Below are positions 9,599 through 19,824 of a DNA stretch of 53,722 nucleotides, piece after piece. This DNA is from Trichormus sp. NMC-1. Its GTDB lineage: Bacteria > Cyanobacteriota > Cyanobacteriia > Cyanobacteriales > Nostocaceae. Made by a program: the position numbers and the translations under genes. Numbering within the stretch: the first letter of the stretch is position 1; every line of letters starts with the position of its first letter. Under the pieces are notes generated by a model. The model saw only the letters and a program-made list of their open reading frames with translations. It had not been told where the DNA came from and did not search any database. The stretch lies in NCBI RefSeq assembly GCF_001858025.1, contig NZ_LZQD01000002.1, positions 1,796-55,517 of the forward strand, in the 5' to 3' direction.

Positions 9599-10309
9599 AT
9601 GGCTCCTGCCAAGATTCTTGTAGTTGATGACGACCCTGCGGTTCGGAATTTAATCCAACGCTTTTTGATTAAACAGAACTATCAAGTAGAAGCTGCCGAA
9701 GATGGTAAGGCAGCCTTAACTCTATTTGAGCAATTTAACCCAGATTTGGTAATTCTAGATGTAAATTTACCAGATGTAATTGGTTTCAACCTCTGTCAAG
9801 AGATGCAAAGTCGTAATGGCGTTTTTGTACTTTTGCTAACTAGCCGGACAGACGAAGCCGATAAAATTCGCGGTTTTTCTAAAGGTGCTGATGACTATCT
9901 CACTAAACCATTTGGTCTGGGAGAACTAGAAGTTAGAGTTGCGGCGATTTTGAGACGTCAGCGGGTTGTGACTAACGCAGAGCAAAAACGCCTCATTTTT
10001 GAAAAGCTGATGATTGATCCAGTACGGAGGGAAGTGACGCTTAACAACCAATCAGTACCCTTAACGGCTCTAGAATTTGACTTGTTGCATTTTTTAGCCA
10101 GTCATCCAGGTCGAGTTTGGCGGCGAGCAGAGCTTATCCAAGAAGTCTGGGACTATGAATATGTGGGAGACCAGCGGGTTGTGGATGTCCACATCGGTCA
10201 AATTCGCAAGAAAATTGAAATTGATGCTACTCAGCCAGCTTTAATTCAGACTGTGCGTGGTGTAGGTTACAAGTTTGAATCTACTACTCATCCACAAGAA
10301 GACCGGTAA
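9599..10309 (+). CDS. OmpR/PhoB-type response regulator
   Basis: Numbered from the upstream TTG at 9581 (242 residues), the receiver domain has acidic residues D16-D18, phosphoacceptor D60 (VILDVNLPD), T87 and K109 (LTKPF), so it should be phosphorylated normally. The C-terminal half is a winged-helix DNA-binding domain (about 140-235) ending in RGVGYKFE. I place the start at ATG 9599 (MAPAKILVVDDD), because the family normally begins just before the first beta strand. TTG 9581, GTG 9590 and ATG 9593 are alternatives, and none has a clear Shine-Dalgarno. No histidine kinase gene is adjacent, so partner and target genes are unknown. Confidence 0.88.
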   Translation: MAPAKILVVDDDPAVRNLIQRFLIKQNYQVEAAEDGKAALTLFEQFNPDLVILDVNLPDVIGFNLCQEMQSRNGVFVLLLTSRTDEADKIRGFSKGADDYLTKPFGLGELEVRVAAILRRQRVVTNAEQKRLIFEKLMIDPVRREVTLNNQSVPLTALEFDLLHFLASHPGRVWRRAELIQEVWDYEYVGDQRVVDVHIGQIRKKIEIDATQPALIQTVRGVGYKFESTTHPQEDR

Positions 10310-11068
10310 TAGGATGTAGGGTGTAGGGTAAGAATTTTCTCTTTATTGCCCATCACCCCATTCTCCCAAAGCATTTCAACTTAGCACTGATGGAACAAAG
10401 TTTCTCAATAGATACGAGCAGCGTGGCGAACTGCTTGCAGCAGCGCTTCGCTATCGCTATTTCCATAATCCTATAGTAATCATAAATAATAGCTGAAAAA
10501 TTTTAAGTATCTTAGAGTGGGCAATGCCTACTCTACGTATATTTCAAAAATTAAATAGGAGTCCTATAGTATTCTTACTAGTACACATCCGCATAAGTCA
10601 ACTAACCATTAAAAATTCCTAAAAAGCTTGTATAATCTGCTTTTTTTATTTTTAGTTCCGATCAAGCGGCACTAGTTATTGTCTTTAATTATTCTTCCAG
10701 TTCCAAATATTCCTTGGTTAATAACAGGTATAAAAATTTTTAAAGATTGTTTGTGTAGATTTCTGATATAAATAAATTTACGATCAATATCATTCGTTTT
10801 GAGAATTACAATTCTCTCAGTAATTGTACTCAAAATAATCCAGTGATCTTTTCAGAAATATATTGCTGAAAAAACAATATAATTTTCTAAATCAAGGGAT
10901 ATAGGCGAGAATTTCCTGGACTTAACCCAGTAGTGCCAGGAGGAACGCATATCAGAGATAGAGTCAAATATATTACTGCATCTGTAGTAAAGATTCTTGA
11001 CAAGTCAAGAGCCACAGTAGCTCTTGATCTAAAAACATTGCATTCAAATTTAGCTGTGAGGAGTCATC
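10310..11068. other. Long intergenic leader upstream of the porin gene
   Basis: This stretch of about 760 bp is AT-rich. An imperfect palindrome AGAGTGGGCAATGCCTACTCT lies at about 10515-10535, of a kind often dispersed in cyanobacterial spacers. A strong GAGGAG ribosome binding site sits just before the porin ATG. The rest looks like a long 5' leader or promoter region; no specific regulator site was recognised. Confidence 0.4.
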
Positions 11069-12805
11069 ATGAAAGTAAATTTGCCCAATAATTTTGGTAG
11101 AGTAGGTTTACTCTGCTTACTGTCTGGATTGTTCCCAGTACAAGCTATGGCTGCTGATAGCCTGCAAACAGATTCACCTGCTGTCAGTCAAAAACAACAA
11201 AGTGCTGATTTATCCACATCATCACCTCAAGTTGTAGCTTCAGACGGGATAGAACAAGTTACATCTGTGTCCCAACTGTCAGACGTACAGCCTAAAGATT
11301 GGGCTTTTGGTGCATTACAATCTTTAGTTGAGCGATATGGTTGTATTGCAGGTTATCCTAACGGTACATTCCGGGGTAATCGTGCGTTGACTCGGTATGA
11401 ATTTGCAGCTGGTTTAAATGCTTGTTTAGACAAAGTTAACGAATTAATTGCTGCTGGTACAAGCGATTCATTAACAAAACAAGATTTAGCTACTCTCCAA
11501 AAACTGCAAGAAGAATTTTCTGGCGAACTGGCAACACTCAGAGGTAGAGTAGATGCAGTAGAAGCTCGTACTGCTGAAATAGAAGCCAATAGATTTTCCA
11601 CAACAACCAAATTGAGTGGTGAAGCTATTATCTCCGCTATTGGTGCTACAGGAGGCGCTCCTGGTCAGGATAACCCTAATATCATCCTGACTAACAGAGT
11701 CCGCTTAAACCTGACCACCAGCTTTACAGGTAAAGACTTACTGATTACCGGTTTACAAGCTCATAATTTCTTAGGTGGTGTGGCTGGGGCTGGTAGTCTG
11801 CAAAATAGTTTAGGATTATCCTCATCATTATTGAGTGCTAGTGGTGCGCGAACCGGCTTTGAACCGCAATTTCCAGGAGTTGATGTAAAAACTTTAAATG
11901 CTGTCGGTGCAAACTCACTGGAACTTTATAAACTACTGTATATCTTTCCCGTTGCTGAGAAATTAACCTTGTTTGCGGGGACTGCGGCCGAAGTTTCTGA
12001 TGCTTTTCCGGCTATTACTCCCTTTTATGGGGAAGGACAAGAATCTATTTCCCGTTTTGGTAATTTAAACCCTGTTGTTCGCGTTTCTGGTGGTACTTCC
12101 GGTTCTGGTTTAGCATCTGCGGCTGGTTTTATTTATAGTTTTTCCCCAAAACTAGATTTGAGAGCTTTGTATGGTAGTGTTAACGCCAACATTCCTCAAA
12201 GCAGCAGTAGTACACCCTTGGGATCTGGTGTATTTGGTGGTAGTAGCGTAGTTGCAGCCCAACTGACTTTTAAACCCACCCAATCTATAGATGTGGGATT
12301 AAACTACGCCAATAGTTATCACGAGATCAATATTTTAGGCACGGGTTTAACTAGTAGTGACATTGGTGCTTTGTCTGGTCTCCCACTAGGAACACCTGTA
12401 AATATGAACTCCTTTGGTGGGACTTTAACTTGGCGATTTTCCCCAAAAGTGGCCTTATCTGGCTACGGTGCAGCAATGTTTGTAGATTCTCCTGCTGTAG
12501 ATGCTTCCACAACTTTCACCAGTTGGATGGTAGGTTTGCATTTTAATGATTTACTCAAAAAAGGCAATAATGCAGGTTTAATTTTTGGACAGCCTTTATA
12601 TCGTACTGAAGCTGGTGGTTCAGCCCAACTTGCTGATGCGGGTACAAATAGAGCTACACCTTACCATTTAGAAGGTTATTACCGTTTTCGCGTTAATGAT
12701 CATGTGAGCATTACCCCTGGTGCGTTTGTGCTATTTAATCCTGAAGGTAATAGCAACAACCAAACCACCGCTGTAGGTGTACTCCGTACTACGTTTACTT
12801 TTTAG
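11069..12805 (+). CDS. SLH-domain OprB-type porin (iron uptake porin family)
   Basis: The 578-residue outer-membrane protein has a signal peptide ending near AMAADS (about 1-30) and one SLH domain (about 70-130, with WAFGALQSLVERYGC and ALTRYEFAAGLNAC). A short coiled-coil segment follows (about 140-175), then a long beta-barrel domain ending in an aromatic residue (TFTF). This architecture is typical of the cyanobacterial SomA/OprB family, in which SLH anchors the porin to peptidoglycan-linked polymer and the barrel passes small solutes. Members are often annotated as iron-uptake porins, but the solute cannot be read from sequence. A strong Shine-Dalgarno GAGGAG supports the ATG. Confidence 0.9.
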   Translation: MKVNLPNNFGRVGLLCLLSGLFPVQAMAADSLQTDSPAVSQKQQSADLSTSSPQVVASDGIEQVTSVSQLSDVQPKDWAFGALQSLVERYGCIAGYPNGTFRGNRALTRYEFAAGLNACLDKVNELIAAGTSDSLTKQDLATLQKLQEEFSGELATLRGRVDAVEARTAEIEANRFSTTTKLSGEAIISAIGATGGAPGQDNPNIILTNRVRLNLTTSFTGKDLLITGLQAHNFLGGVAGAGSLQNSLGLSSSLLSASGARTGFEPQFPGVDVKTLNAVGANSLELYKLLYIFPVAEKLTLFAGTAAEVSDAFPAITPFYGEGQESISRFGNLNPVVRVSGGTSGSGLASAAGFIYSFSPKLDLRALYGSVNANIPQSSSSTPLGSGVFGGSSVVAAQLTFKPTQSIDVGLNYANSYHEINILGTGLTSSDIGALSGLPLGTPVNMNSFGGTLTWRFSPKVALSGYGAAMFVDSPAVDASTTFTSWMVGLHFNDLLKKGNNAGLIFGQPLYRTEAGGSAQLADAGTNRATPYHLEGYYRFRVNDHVSITPGAFVLFNPEGNSNNQTTAVGVLRTTFTF

Positions 12806-12866
12806 GTGACAGGTGACAGGTGACAGTGGTTGTTCTCCCCCTGCTCCCTGCTCCCTGCTCCCTTGC

Positions 12867-13517
12867 CTATTTCCTGCGTTCTTGCAATTTACGATATACA
12901 GCTTTTAAATCAACTTGATGATGTGCCAGAGCAACGAGGGTATGATAAAACAGGTCAGCAACTTCACCTGCGATCGCATCAGCATCATCATCTTTACACG
13001 CCATAACTACCTCGGCGCTTTCCTCACCAATCTTTTTCAAAATCTTATTATCACCACCTGCTAACAACTTACAGGTATAAGAACTTTCATTAGGATGATC
13101 ACGGCGATCGCATATCACCTGGAAAAGCTGTGATAACATATCCCCTGGTGGTGGTGTCACTTTCCCATCAACCTGGTGAAAACAACTGCGTTCCCCAGTG
13201 TGACAAGCAATATCTCCCAATTGCTCCACCCCAATGAGTAAAGCATCACTATCACAGTCATAACGAATAGTCTGCACCTTCTGAATATGACCAGAAGTCG
13301 CGCCTTTGTGCCAGAACTCCTGACGGGAACGACTCCAAAACCAAGTTTCTCCAGTTTCCAAAGTCTTTTGTAGAGATTCCTGATTCATCCAGGCCATCAT
13401 CAAAACCGTACCATCCAGATAATCTTGGACTATTGCCGGTACTAAACCTTGATCATCGTAGCGAATTTTTTCTACAGGGATGGCAGATTGGAGCAAGTGC
13501 AGTTCAGGAGAAGACAT
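12867..13517 (-). CDS. hisIE: Bifunctional phosphoribosyl-AMP cyclohydrolase / phosphoribosyl-ATP pyrophosphatase
   Basis: A two-domain enzyme for the second and third steps of histidine synthesis. The HisI part (about 1-115) has the zinc/metal-site segments RYDCDSDA and [12 protein letters not shown] and the [14 protein letters not shown] signature. The HisE part (about 125-215) has the MazG-like [14 protein letters not shown] helix and [14 protein letters not shown] choose ATG 13517 (MSSPELHLL) rather than the upstream TTG at 13544, which would add nine unconserved residues. The gene lies directly downstream, on the same strand, of an IS605 tnpB remnant. Only 69 bp separate the tnpB stop from this ATG. 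Confidence 0.95.
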   Translation of the reverse strand: MSSPELHLLQSAIPVEKIRYDDQGLVPAIVQDYLDGTVLMMAWMNQESLQKTLETGETWFWSRSRQEFWHKGATSGHIQKVQTIRYDCDSDALLIGVEQLGDIACHTGERSCFHQVDGKVTPPPGDMLSQLFQVICDRRDHPNESSYTCKLLAGGDNKILKKIGEESAEVVMACKDDDADAIAGEVADLFYHTLVALAHHQVDLKAVYRKLQERRK

Positions 13518-13579
13518 ACCAGATAACTTTCTTGAATTTAACAATGACTAATGGATTCAAGATATCATTCCATGAACTA

Positions 13580-13606
13580 CCCCAGCCTACTTCGTTGAGG
13601 CTGGGG
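13580..13606 (-). terminator. Hairpin at the IS605-type right end
   Basis: CCCCAGCC (13580-13587) pairs with GGCTGGGG (13599-13606) around an 11-nt loop, overlapping the stop codon of the tnpB remnant. Such subterminal hairpins mark IS200/IS605 right ends. It could also act as a terminator just upstream of hisIE. There is no T-run. Confidence 0.6.
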
Positions 13607-13970
13607 TTTCTACATCCCCAGCAGTAGGTTGAGATTTTTGACGCTTCATCTGGGATAGTTGCCTGAAACTGCCAGTTGCCACTTCGACTTCGCTCAGTGA
13701 ACGCCGACGTTTTTTGGTAGAGCTACTTCCATCTGCGTCTACGAGGTTCGTTCCAAACCCCGGTAGTTTATTTTGACTCCAAGCAAGCATCACTTCCGCA
13801 GCAGCAATATCACGCTGTTGGGTATAACCACAACTAGCACAAACATGAACACGCTGTAAGAGTGTTTTCTTTTCTTGATATCCACATTTGGGACAAGTTT
13901 GAGATGGTTTTATCTTCTTGGTAGGAGCTTCTAAAAACACACCTTGAATATCTTGTAATTTATATTTCAA
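13587..13970 (-). pseudogene. tnpB: IS605 TnpB/OrfB C-terminal remnant
   Basis: These 127 codons match only the last third of TnpB. They include the zinc ribbon (CPKCGYQ...CASCGYTQQ) and the following RDIAAAEVML with the third catalytic aspartate. The C-terminal tail ends in GDVETPASTK, common in cyanobacterial TnpB. Upstream in the same frame is a TAG, preceded by further TnpB-like residues, and the RuvC N-terminal half is missing, so the gene is dead. The zinc ribbon and right-end hairpin are well preserved, which suggests a recent loss. A guide-type omega RNA would be encoded at this 3' end in an active element. Confidence 0.85.
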
Positions 13971-14189
13971 GGAACTTCTTAGCTAAATCCCTACCAGTTT
14001 TTGCTTAATATATTTATTGCGAAATAGTTCTTCCTTGTCAAATTTATTGTAACAAATTTAAAATCTGTTGTCAACCCCTATATACTCTTTTTTGTGCTTT
14101 TTCCTGAATTCAGAATATCCCCTTGGGAGAGTCAAAAGAAATTATAAAATCTGCGTTTATCTGCGTTTATCTGCGTTTAATTATATAAT

Positions 14190-14836
14190 TTGTCTGACTC
14201 AGGATTTACAGGATGGTTTTTTTGTTAACATCAGGATTTTAGAAGTTAGAAATTTTCGTCAGAATCAGAATATCCTTAATGAATCGGTGTTCTAGTTGCG
14301 GAAGTTTTGATTTGATGTGTATATTTTATCCTGTAAATCCTGAAATCCTGGATATCCTGATTCTGACAAAATAAAATCCTATACGGCACTTCCCGGTGTT
14401 ATGAGATACAAACACCCCACCCCCAACCCCCTCCCCGCAAGCGATGAGGGGGCTAAGATGTACTTCATAAGAGCGGAAACCGCTGTAAATCCCTAAATCC
14501 TGGATATCCTGATTCTGACAAAATAAAATCCTGAAAATCCTTAAATCCTGGATATCCTAATTCTGACAGTTTATCAAGTGCGTCAAACATATTCTTAAAT
14601 ATCAAACGCACCTTAAGAGGATGTTTGAAAAGTTGCAAATTATACTCTAAACCCCTCTCCAAACCTCTCCCCCACAGGGAGAGAGGCTTTGATTCTTACT
14701 CCCCTTCCCTGGTAGGGAAGGGGTTGGGGGTTAGGTTCTGAGACTTTTGATGTTACCAAAAATACTTTTAAAACATTCTCTAATAAACCATCCTGAAAAT
14801 CCTTAAATCCTGGATATCCTGATTCAGACATTTAAG
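14190..14836. repeat. Cluster of short dispersed cyanobacterial repeats
   Basis: The gap between tnpB' and the PEP-CTERM gene is packed with repeats. The motif AAATCCTGGATATCCTGATT occurs at about 14343-14362, 14495-14514, 14542-14561 (one mismatch) and 14805-14824, usually followed by CTGACA. Inverted pieces occur near 14192-14220. G/C-rich stem-loops CTCTCCC...GGGAGAG (about 14665-14685) and CCCCTTCCCT-GGT-AGGGAAGGGG (about 14700-14725) belong to families common in cyanobacterial spacers. No gene is supported, although several short open frames cross the region. Confidence 0.8.
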
Positions 14837-15469
14837 CTATGAAGCTACAGTCTCCACAGGGTTAACAACAAGTTTTTTTGCTGTTAAACGCTTTTTAGCT
14901 TGTCTCATCAACCCTAGAGCAAAGAGAGAACCGACTGTGGGGATGGTTGCACCACCGGGAATATCAAAGGGTACTGGGGTAGAAGCATCGGTCAAAGATA
15001 CGTTGTCTAAATAAGCAGAAGCGGGATTATTGTAACCTTGTAAGTTTAATAGAGCCGAAGTTTGTGTAGCCACAAAAGTTGTGGAAAAGTTTGTGAAAGA
15101 ACTCGTAGTGGTATTAATCAGAGAGGCTAGAGTTGTAGACCCCAGTGTGGCTATGATGCCATTTGGAGTTCCTCCAGTATGAAAATAGTCAAAACTAAAG
15201 TTATAAGTCTGTCCCACAGAAAGACTGCTTATAGTTTGCGATAGATTTCCTGGGTTAGTGGAAAATCTATTTGTTACAACCTTAATAGAAGAGTTGCCAC
15301 CGATATTACTATTGTTACCAATCCAACCACTATTGGTCCATCCAGTTAAACCAGATGCAAAATCCCCATTATTTACAAACTCTAGTGCTTGGGCTGGAGA
15401 TGCACTACTGACCACAATACCAGCAACAGCACCACCAACTACTAATGGCAGAATTCGAGATAATTTCAT
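14837..15469 (-). CDS. Secreted protein with cyanobacterial PEP-CTERM-like sorting tail
   Basis: The predicted protein of 210 residues has a signal peptide (hydrophobic core about 8-25, cleavage near AQALEF). A beta-rich domain beginning NGDFASGLTGWTNSG follows, typical of jelly-roll carbohydrate-binding or DUF642-like modules, with LDNVSL near its end. The tail has PVPFDIPGG, a hydrophobic stretch (about 170-187) and a basic cluster RQAKKRLTAKK. This resembles the cyanobacterial PEP-CTERM subclass, processed by exosortase and linked to surface polysaccharide. I choose ATG 15469, with AAGGA upstream, over the adjacent GTG 15472. The C-terminus runs unusually far (about 12 residues) beyond the basic cluster. 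The substrate is unknown. Confidence 0.72.
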   Translation of the reverse strand: MKLSRILPLVVGGAVAGIVVSSASPAQALEFVNNGDFASGLTGWTNSGWIGNNSNIGGNSSIKVVTNRFSTNPGNLSQTISSLSVGQTYNFSFDYFHTGGTPNGIIATLGSTTLASLINTTTSSFTNFSTTFVATQTSALLNLQGYNNPASAYLDNVSLTDASTPVPFDIPGGATIPTVGSLFALGLMRQAKKRLTAKKLVVNPVETVAS

Positions 15470-15817
15470 CACGTTGTCCTTTTTTTATTTGCAAATAACA
15501 TCAACCACAGAAAGCCAAAGGTGATTTAAAGTCCAGAAAGCAACTTCAACACCCAAGCATTCTGCTATTGACCGCATTGTAAAAAAAACGACAACTTTGT
15601 CTAGTGACTTCACTGAAATTTTATATAATTTTTTACCCTGATCCTTGCCGCAATAAAAAAACTTTTATGCCTATGCCGTATCTCAGAAATTACAGAAATC
15701 ACAAGAGCTACAAAAGTTACAACAGTAGCCAATTCTATGAGCATAGAAACTTTCAACCTGATTTTGTCTTATTCTCAAATAGAAGCTCGATTTAATCACC
15801 ACCTATAGGAGATAACC

Positions 15818-17116
15818 TTGGTAAACACAACGATTAAAACCACAAAATCACAAGAAATCTTTGCTGCTGCTCAAAACCTGATGCCAGGAGGCGTTAGTTC
15901 TCCAGTTCGTGCGTTTAAATCTGTTGGTGGACAACCGATAGTATTTGATCGCGTTAACGGAGCGTATATTTGGGATGTAGACGGAAACCAATACATCGAC
16001 TATGTAGGTACTTGGGGACCAGCTATTTGTGGTCATGCCCATCCAGAAGTCATTTCCGCCCTACAAGCAGCTTTAGTAAAAGGTACTAGCTTTGGCGCTC
16101 CCTGTGTCCTAGAGAACGTTCTCGCAGAAATGGTCATAGATGCAGTTCCTAGTATCGAAATGGTGAGATTTGTCAACTCTGGAACTGAAGCTTGTATGGC
16201 CGTACTCCGGTTAATGCGAGCTTTCACCAAACGAGATAAAATTATCAAGTTTGAAGGTTGTTATCACGGTCACGCTGATATGTTCCTCGTTAAAGCTGGT
16301 TCTGGTGTAGCTACACTGGGTTTACCTGACTCCCCTGGCGTTCCCAAAGCCGCAACTAGGGATACATTAACAGCGCCTTACAATGATTTGGAAGCTGTCA
16401 AAGTCTTATTTGAGCAAAACCGCGACGAAATTGCCGGTGTAATTCTCGAACCTGTTGTTGGTAATGCTGGCTTTATTACTCCCGATGCTGGCTTTTTAGA
16501 AGGTTTACGGGAAATTACCCAGGAAAATGGAGCTTTATTAGTATTTGACGAAGTAATGACCGGCTTCCGTATTGCTTACGGTGGCGCTCAAGAGAAATTT
16601 GGCATCACTCCCGATTTAACCACAATGGGTAAAGTCATCGGTGGCGGCTTGCCCGTGGGAGCTTATGGTGGTCGCCGCGATATCATGTCAATGGTTGCTC
16701 CCGCAGGTCCTGTATATCAAGCTGGTACTCTTTCTGGTAATCCCCTAGCTATGACTGCTGGGATTAAAACACTGGAATTGCTACAAAAACCCGGTAGTTA
16801 TGATTATCTAGAGCGGATAACCAAGAAACTGGCTGATGGTTTGCTAAAAATTGCTCAAGAAACCGGTCATGCTGCTTGTGGTGGCAATATTAGCGCCATG
16901 TTTGGCTTATTTTTCACCGCTGGTCCAGTGCATAACTATGAGGATGCTAAAAAGTCAGATACCGCAAAGTTTGGGCGGTTCCATCGCGGGATGTTAGAGC
17001 GTGGTATCTACTTAGCACCATCTCAATTTGAGGCTGGGTTCACTTCTTTAGCTCATACTGACGAAGATATTGAACAGACTTTAGCTGCTGTACGAGATGT
17101 GATGTCCAGTCTGTAA
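15818..17116 (+). CDS. hemL: Glutamate-1-semialdehyde 2,1-aminomutase
   Basis: This 432-residue PLP enzyme converts glutamate-1-semialdehyde to 5-aminolevulinate, the precursor of heme and chlorophyll. Family signatures include [13 protein letters not shown] at the N-terminus, the phosphate/pyridoxal region [29 protein letters not shown], and the PLP lysine in [18 protein letters not shown]. Full length matches the family. The start is a TTG at 15818 with AGGAGAT 5-6 bp upstream; no in-frame ATG gives a complete N-terminus. It is monocistronic, with a strong hairpin downstream at 17131-17178. Confidence 0.97.
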   Translation: MVNTTIKTTKSQEIFAAAQNLMPGGVSSPVRAFKSVGGQPIVFDRVNGAYIWDVDGNQYIDYVGTWGPAICGHAHPEVISALQAALVKGTSFGAPCVLENVLAEMVIDAVPSIEMVRFVNSGTEACMAVLRLMRAFTKRDKIIKFEGCYHGHADMFLVKAGSGVATLGLPDSPGVPKAATRDTLTAPYNDLEAVKVLFEQNRDEIAGVILEPVVGNAGFITPDAGFLEGLREITQENGALLVFDEVMTGFRIAYGGAQEKFGITPDLTTMGKVIGGGLPVGAYGGRRDIMSMVAPAGPVYQAGTLSGNPLAMTAGIKTLELLQKPGSYDYLERITKKLADGLLKIAQETGHAACGGNISAMFGLFFTAGPVHNYEDAKKSDTAKFGRFHRGMLERGIYLAPSQFEAGFTSLAHTDEDIEQTLAAVRDVMSSL

Positions 17117-17130
17117 CCAAAAAAGTACTA

Positions 17131-17178
17131 AGTGCGAAGTTTTGAGTAGCGTCGTTGTCCCTCTCAAAACTCCGCACT
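17131..17178. terminator. Long-stem hairpin after hemL
   Basis: A 16-nt arm AGTGCGAAGTTTTGAG pairs with CTCAAAACTCCGCACT (15 of 16 positions) around a 16-nt loop, 14 bp after the hemL stop. It could terminate hemL transcription or be a dispersed palindromic repeat. There is no strong T-run. Confidence 0.6.
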
Positions 17179-17566
17179 ACTTAACAGCCTTAGATAATTC
17201 CCTAAGCTTCAGGACAGAGTAGTTTTTTGATAAGCTAGAATTTGAATAGAAATAATACTGAAATACTAATCATCTAATTATACAATTTAGAAGTATAAAC
17301 AATAATTAGTTTTTTCAGTAATTTCACACAAAAAAAGTAGCTGTTCTGTCCGAATTTTAATGAGATAATAATGGAGAAAACGATTTTCATCCTGGGTATA
17401 GTTAATAGTGAACAATTACTGTAGCTGGAATTAACTTCACAATAACTTTAGAAACTCTTTAAGAGATTTCCAGCAGAAATGACCTGGCAAAATTCAAATT
17501 TGCTCTCAATAATGTAATCAGAGTCTCACTTTCTCCGTTATTTTTCGTGCAGCGAGTTAACAGTGC
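17179..17566. other. Intergenic leader of the SpkB-like kinase gene
   Basis: An AT-rich spacer of about 390 bp after the hemL hairpin. No repeat array, RNA gene or recognised operator is visible. It should contain the kinase promoter. Confidence 0.35.
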
Positions 17567-19150
17567 ATGAGCTACTGCTTCAATCCTACCTGTTCCCATC
17601 CAAAAAATTTGGCATCTAGCCAAAGATGTCAGTCTTGTGGTGAGCCGCTACTTTTGCGCGATCGCTATCGAGTCATCAAACCTTTAGGTCAGGGGGGCTT
17701 CGGAGCAACCTTTGTAGCACTCGATCAAGCCTTACCAGGAGAGCCAAGTTGTGTAATCAAGCAACTACGTCCCTCAGGAACAGCCCCCCATATATTAAAT
17801 ATGGCGCGGGAATTGTTTGAGAGAGAAGCCAAAACCTTGGGTAAAATCGGCAATCATCCGCAAATACCACGGCTACTGGATTATTTTGAAGAGCAAAAGC
17901 AATTTTACTTGGTTCAGGAGTATGTCAGTGGTGCAACTCTCCAACAAGAAGTCAAAAAAACAGGACTCTATAGCGAAGTTGGAGTGAAGCAGTTCTTAAG
18001 CGAAATGCTGCCATTACTGCAATACATCCATGAGCTAAAGGTAATTCACCGTGATATCAAACCAGCTAACTTAATTCGTCGCGCTCAAGACGCAAGACTA
18101 GTACTCATTGATTTTGGTGCTGTCAAAAACCAAGTCGGCCAAGTGGCTGCGAATCAATCGGGACAGACAGCTTTAACGGCTTATGCCATTGGTACTCCTG
18201 GTTTTGCCCCTCCCGAACAAATGGCTATGCGTCCAGTTTATGCCAGCGATATCTATGCTTTAGGCGTAACTTGCATTTATCTACTGACTGCTAAAACTCC
18301 TAAAGATTTGCCATACAATCCCACAACAGGTGAAATGATGTGGGAGCAGCTTGTGGATCTGAGTGAGCATTTAACAAGCGTATTAAGAAAAATGTTAGAT
18401 GTTTCAGTCCGCAATCGCTACCAGTCAGCCCCAGATGTACTCAGAGCGCTAGATATAGAACCATATTTAGACAGTTTAGCAAAGGGATTGCTCGTCAAAT
18501 CTGATGTTAGTGTTAAAGAACGAATCAACAAACGCCCAGATAATTCCGGTGTTTTATCCAATAATCCCGGTACCAATAACGTAGCAGCAGCAATTCGTGC
18601 TAGACGAGCTAAGTCAGCAGAAACATCAGGATTGCCGGCTGGAAGCATCCAGCATAGGCAGTTAATATCCAAATCTCCAGATGTAACGGCTAGTAATAGC
18701 AATAGTTCTCAAGAAACGCGCAAATTAGATTCCCAAAGTTTGCTCACAGCTTATCTGAAGGGAAGACGAGATTTCGCTTCATACAACATCAGTTTATTAA
18801 ACTTACAAGGTACCGATTTATCAGGAACTAATTTTCATCACGCTCAACTACAAAAAACTAACCTCCAAGGCACTAATCTCAACAATAGTGATTTTGGTAG
18901 AGCTAGTCTCATGTACGCAAATCTAAAAGATGCTAATTTGACCAAAGCTTACCTCAGTCATGCAGATTTAGAAGGGGCAGACCTGAGAGGGGCTGATCTC
19001 AGCTATGCTTATTTGAGTCAGGCTAATCTCCGGGGTGCTAATTTGTGCGGTGCTAATCTGACTGGTGCTAAGGTGACTGATGAACAACTAGCACTAGCCA
19101 AAACTAATTGGCTGACAGTGCGCCCCAATGGAAAACGAGGTTTTTTATGA
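17567..19150 (+). CDS. SpkB-like Ser/Thr kinase with pentapeptide repeats
   Basis: The 527-residue protein has three parts. An N-terminal zinc-ribbon-like motif (C4, C9, C21, C24) is followed by a Hanks-type kinase domain (about 34-300). The kinase has glycine loop GQGGFG (41-46), K65, HRDIKPAN with catalytic D163, and DFG (182-184), so it should be active. A low-complexity linker leads to about 17 pentapeptide repeats (about 410-505) of the A(D/N)LxG type. Synechocystis SpkB has the same Cys-motif/kinase/pentapeptide layout and has been linked to oxidative stress and motility. Substrates here are unknown. The stop lies 3 bp from the convergent tetR stop. Confidence 0.92.
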   Translation: MSYCFNPTCSHPKNLASSQRCQSCGEPLLLRDRYRVIKPLGQGGFGATFVALDQALPGEPSCVIKQLRPSGTAPHILNMARELFEREAKTLGKIGNHPQIPRLLDYFEEQKQFYLVQEYVSGATLQQEVKKTGLYSEVGVKQFLSEMLPLLQYIHELKVIHRDIKPANLIRRAQDARLVLIDFGAVKNQVGQVAANQSGQTALTAYAIGTPGFAPPEQMAMRPVYASDIYALGVTCIYLLTAKTPKDLPYNPTTGEMMWEQLVDLSEHLTSVLRKMLDVSVRNRYQSAPDVLRALDIEPYLDSLAKGLLVKSDVSVKERINKRPDNSGVLSNNPGTNNVAAAIRARRAKSAETSGLPAGSIQHRQLISKSPDVTASNSNSSQETRKLDSQSLLTAYLKGRRDFASYNISLLNLQGTDLSGTNFHHAQLQKTNLQGTNLNNSDFGRASLMYANLKDANLTKAYLSHADLEGADLRGADLSYAYLSQANLRGANLCGANLTGAKVTDEQLALAKTNWLTVRPNGKRGFL

Positions 19151-19153
19151 TCG

Positions 19154-19768
19154 CTATTCGGCACAATTCACAATCAAATGTGTCAAAGCATCAATCAAGC
19201 GATCGCTCTCCATAGGCATAATCTCCTTACCATGTAAAATTTGCTGCGTCATGGCAAAATGCGCTAAAGAACCAATCAAAATCCTCGCTGTTGCCTCTGG
19301 ATCAGGTATCTTTAGTTCTGGATGTGATCCTAAATATTTACTGATAGTCTCAACTGCTGGTTTAGCAATGCAGCGCACAAAAACTTGAGCTAGTTCTGGA
19401 AAACGCACTGACTCACCAATTAGTACTCGCTCAAAAGCTAAATATTCTGGATCTGTTGTCATCTGCTCTAAGGCAGTTTTAGCCAATCCCCGCAAAACTA
19501 TGTAGGGTTCTCCCACGAGGAGATGTTGTCCAAAAATCGACTGAAACCGTTTTCTGGCTAGTTGCTCTATCAGAGCGCTAAAAAGTCCGACTTTATCTTG
19601 AAAGTGGCTGTAAACTGTCGCTTTAGAAACTCCCGCCGCTTCAGCTACCCGATCCATACTAGTCGCTGCATAGCCATGTTTCAAAAACTCCTGCATCGCT
19701 CCTTGGAGAATTTTTTCTACTTTATCTGAATTTGATCGCTGTATCTCCCCAATTTTCGGGCGTGCCAT
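19154..19768 (-). CDS. TetR/AcrR-family repressor
   Basis: The 204-residue protein has an N-terminal TetR helix-turn-helix (about 20-65: AMQEFLKHGYAATSMDRVAEAAGVSKATVYSHF) and a C-terminal ligand/dimer domain of the AefR-like type. It is transcribed away from devB-devC, which start 1.17 kb away across repeat arrays. Two palindromic sites with ACTAAAC/GTTTAGT arms lie 57-103 bp upstream of its ATG, consistent with autoregulation. By analogy with TetR genes paired with exporter operons it probably controls devBC, but the spacer is unusually long and packed with minisatellites. The ligand is unknown. Confidence 0.9.
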   Translation of the reverse strand: MARPKIGEIQRSNSDKVEKILQGAMQEFLKHGYAATSMDRVAEAAGVSKATVYSHFQDKVGLFSALIEQLARKRFQSIFGQHLLVGEPYIVLRGLAKTALEQMTTDPEYLAFERVLIGESVRFPELAQVFVRCIAKPAVETISKYLGSHPELKIPDPEATARILIGSLAHFAMTQQILHGKEIMPMESDRLIDALTHLIVNCAE

Positions 19769-19824
19769 TTTGTTAATATCCTTTTTGTCAACGATTCTCT
19801 ATAAAGAAGAGGACTACACAGTTG

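Noticed and set aside
14068-14295. A 75-codon plus-strand open frame
   Set aside because: It crosses short dispersed repeats (CTGCGTTTAT and CAGGATTTACAGG) and shows no domain or ribosome site.
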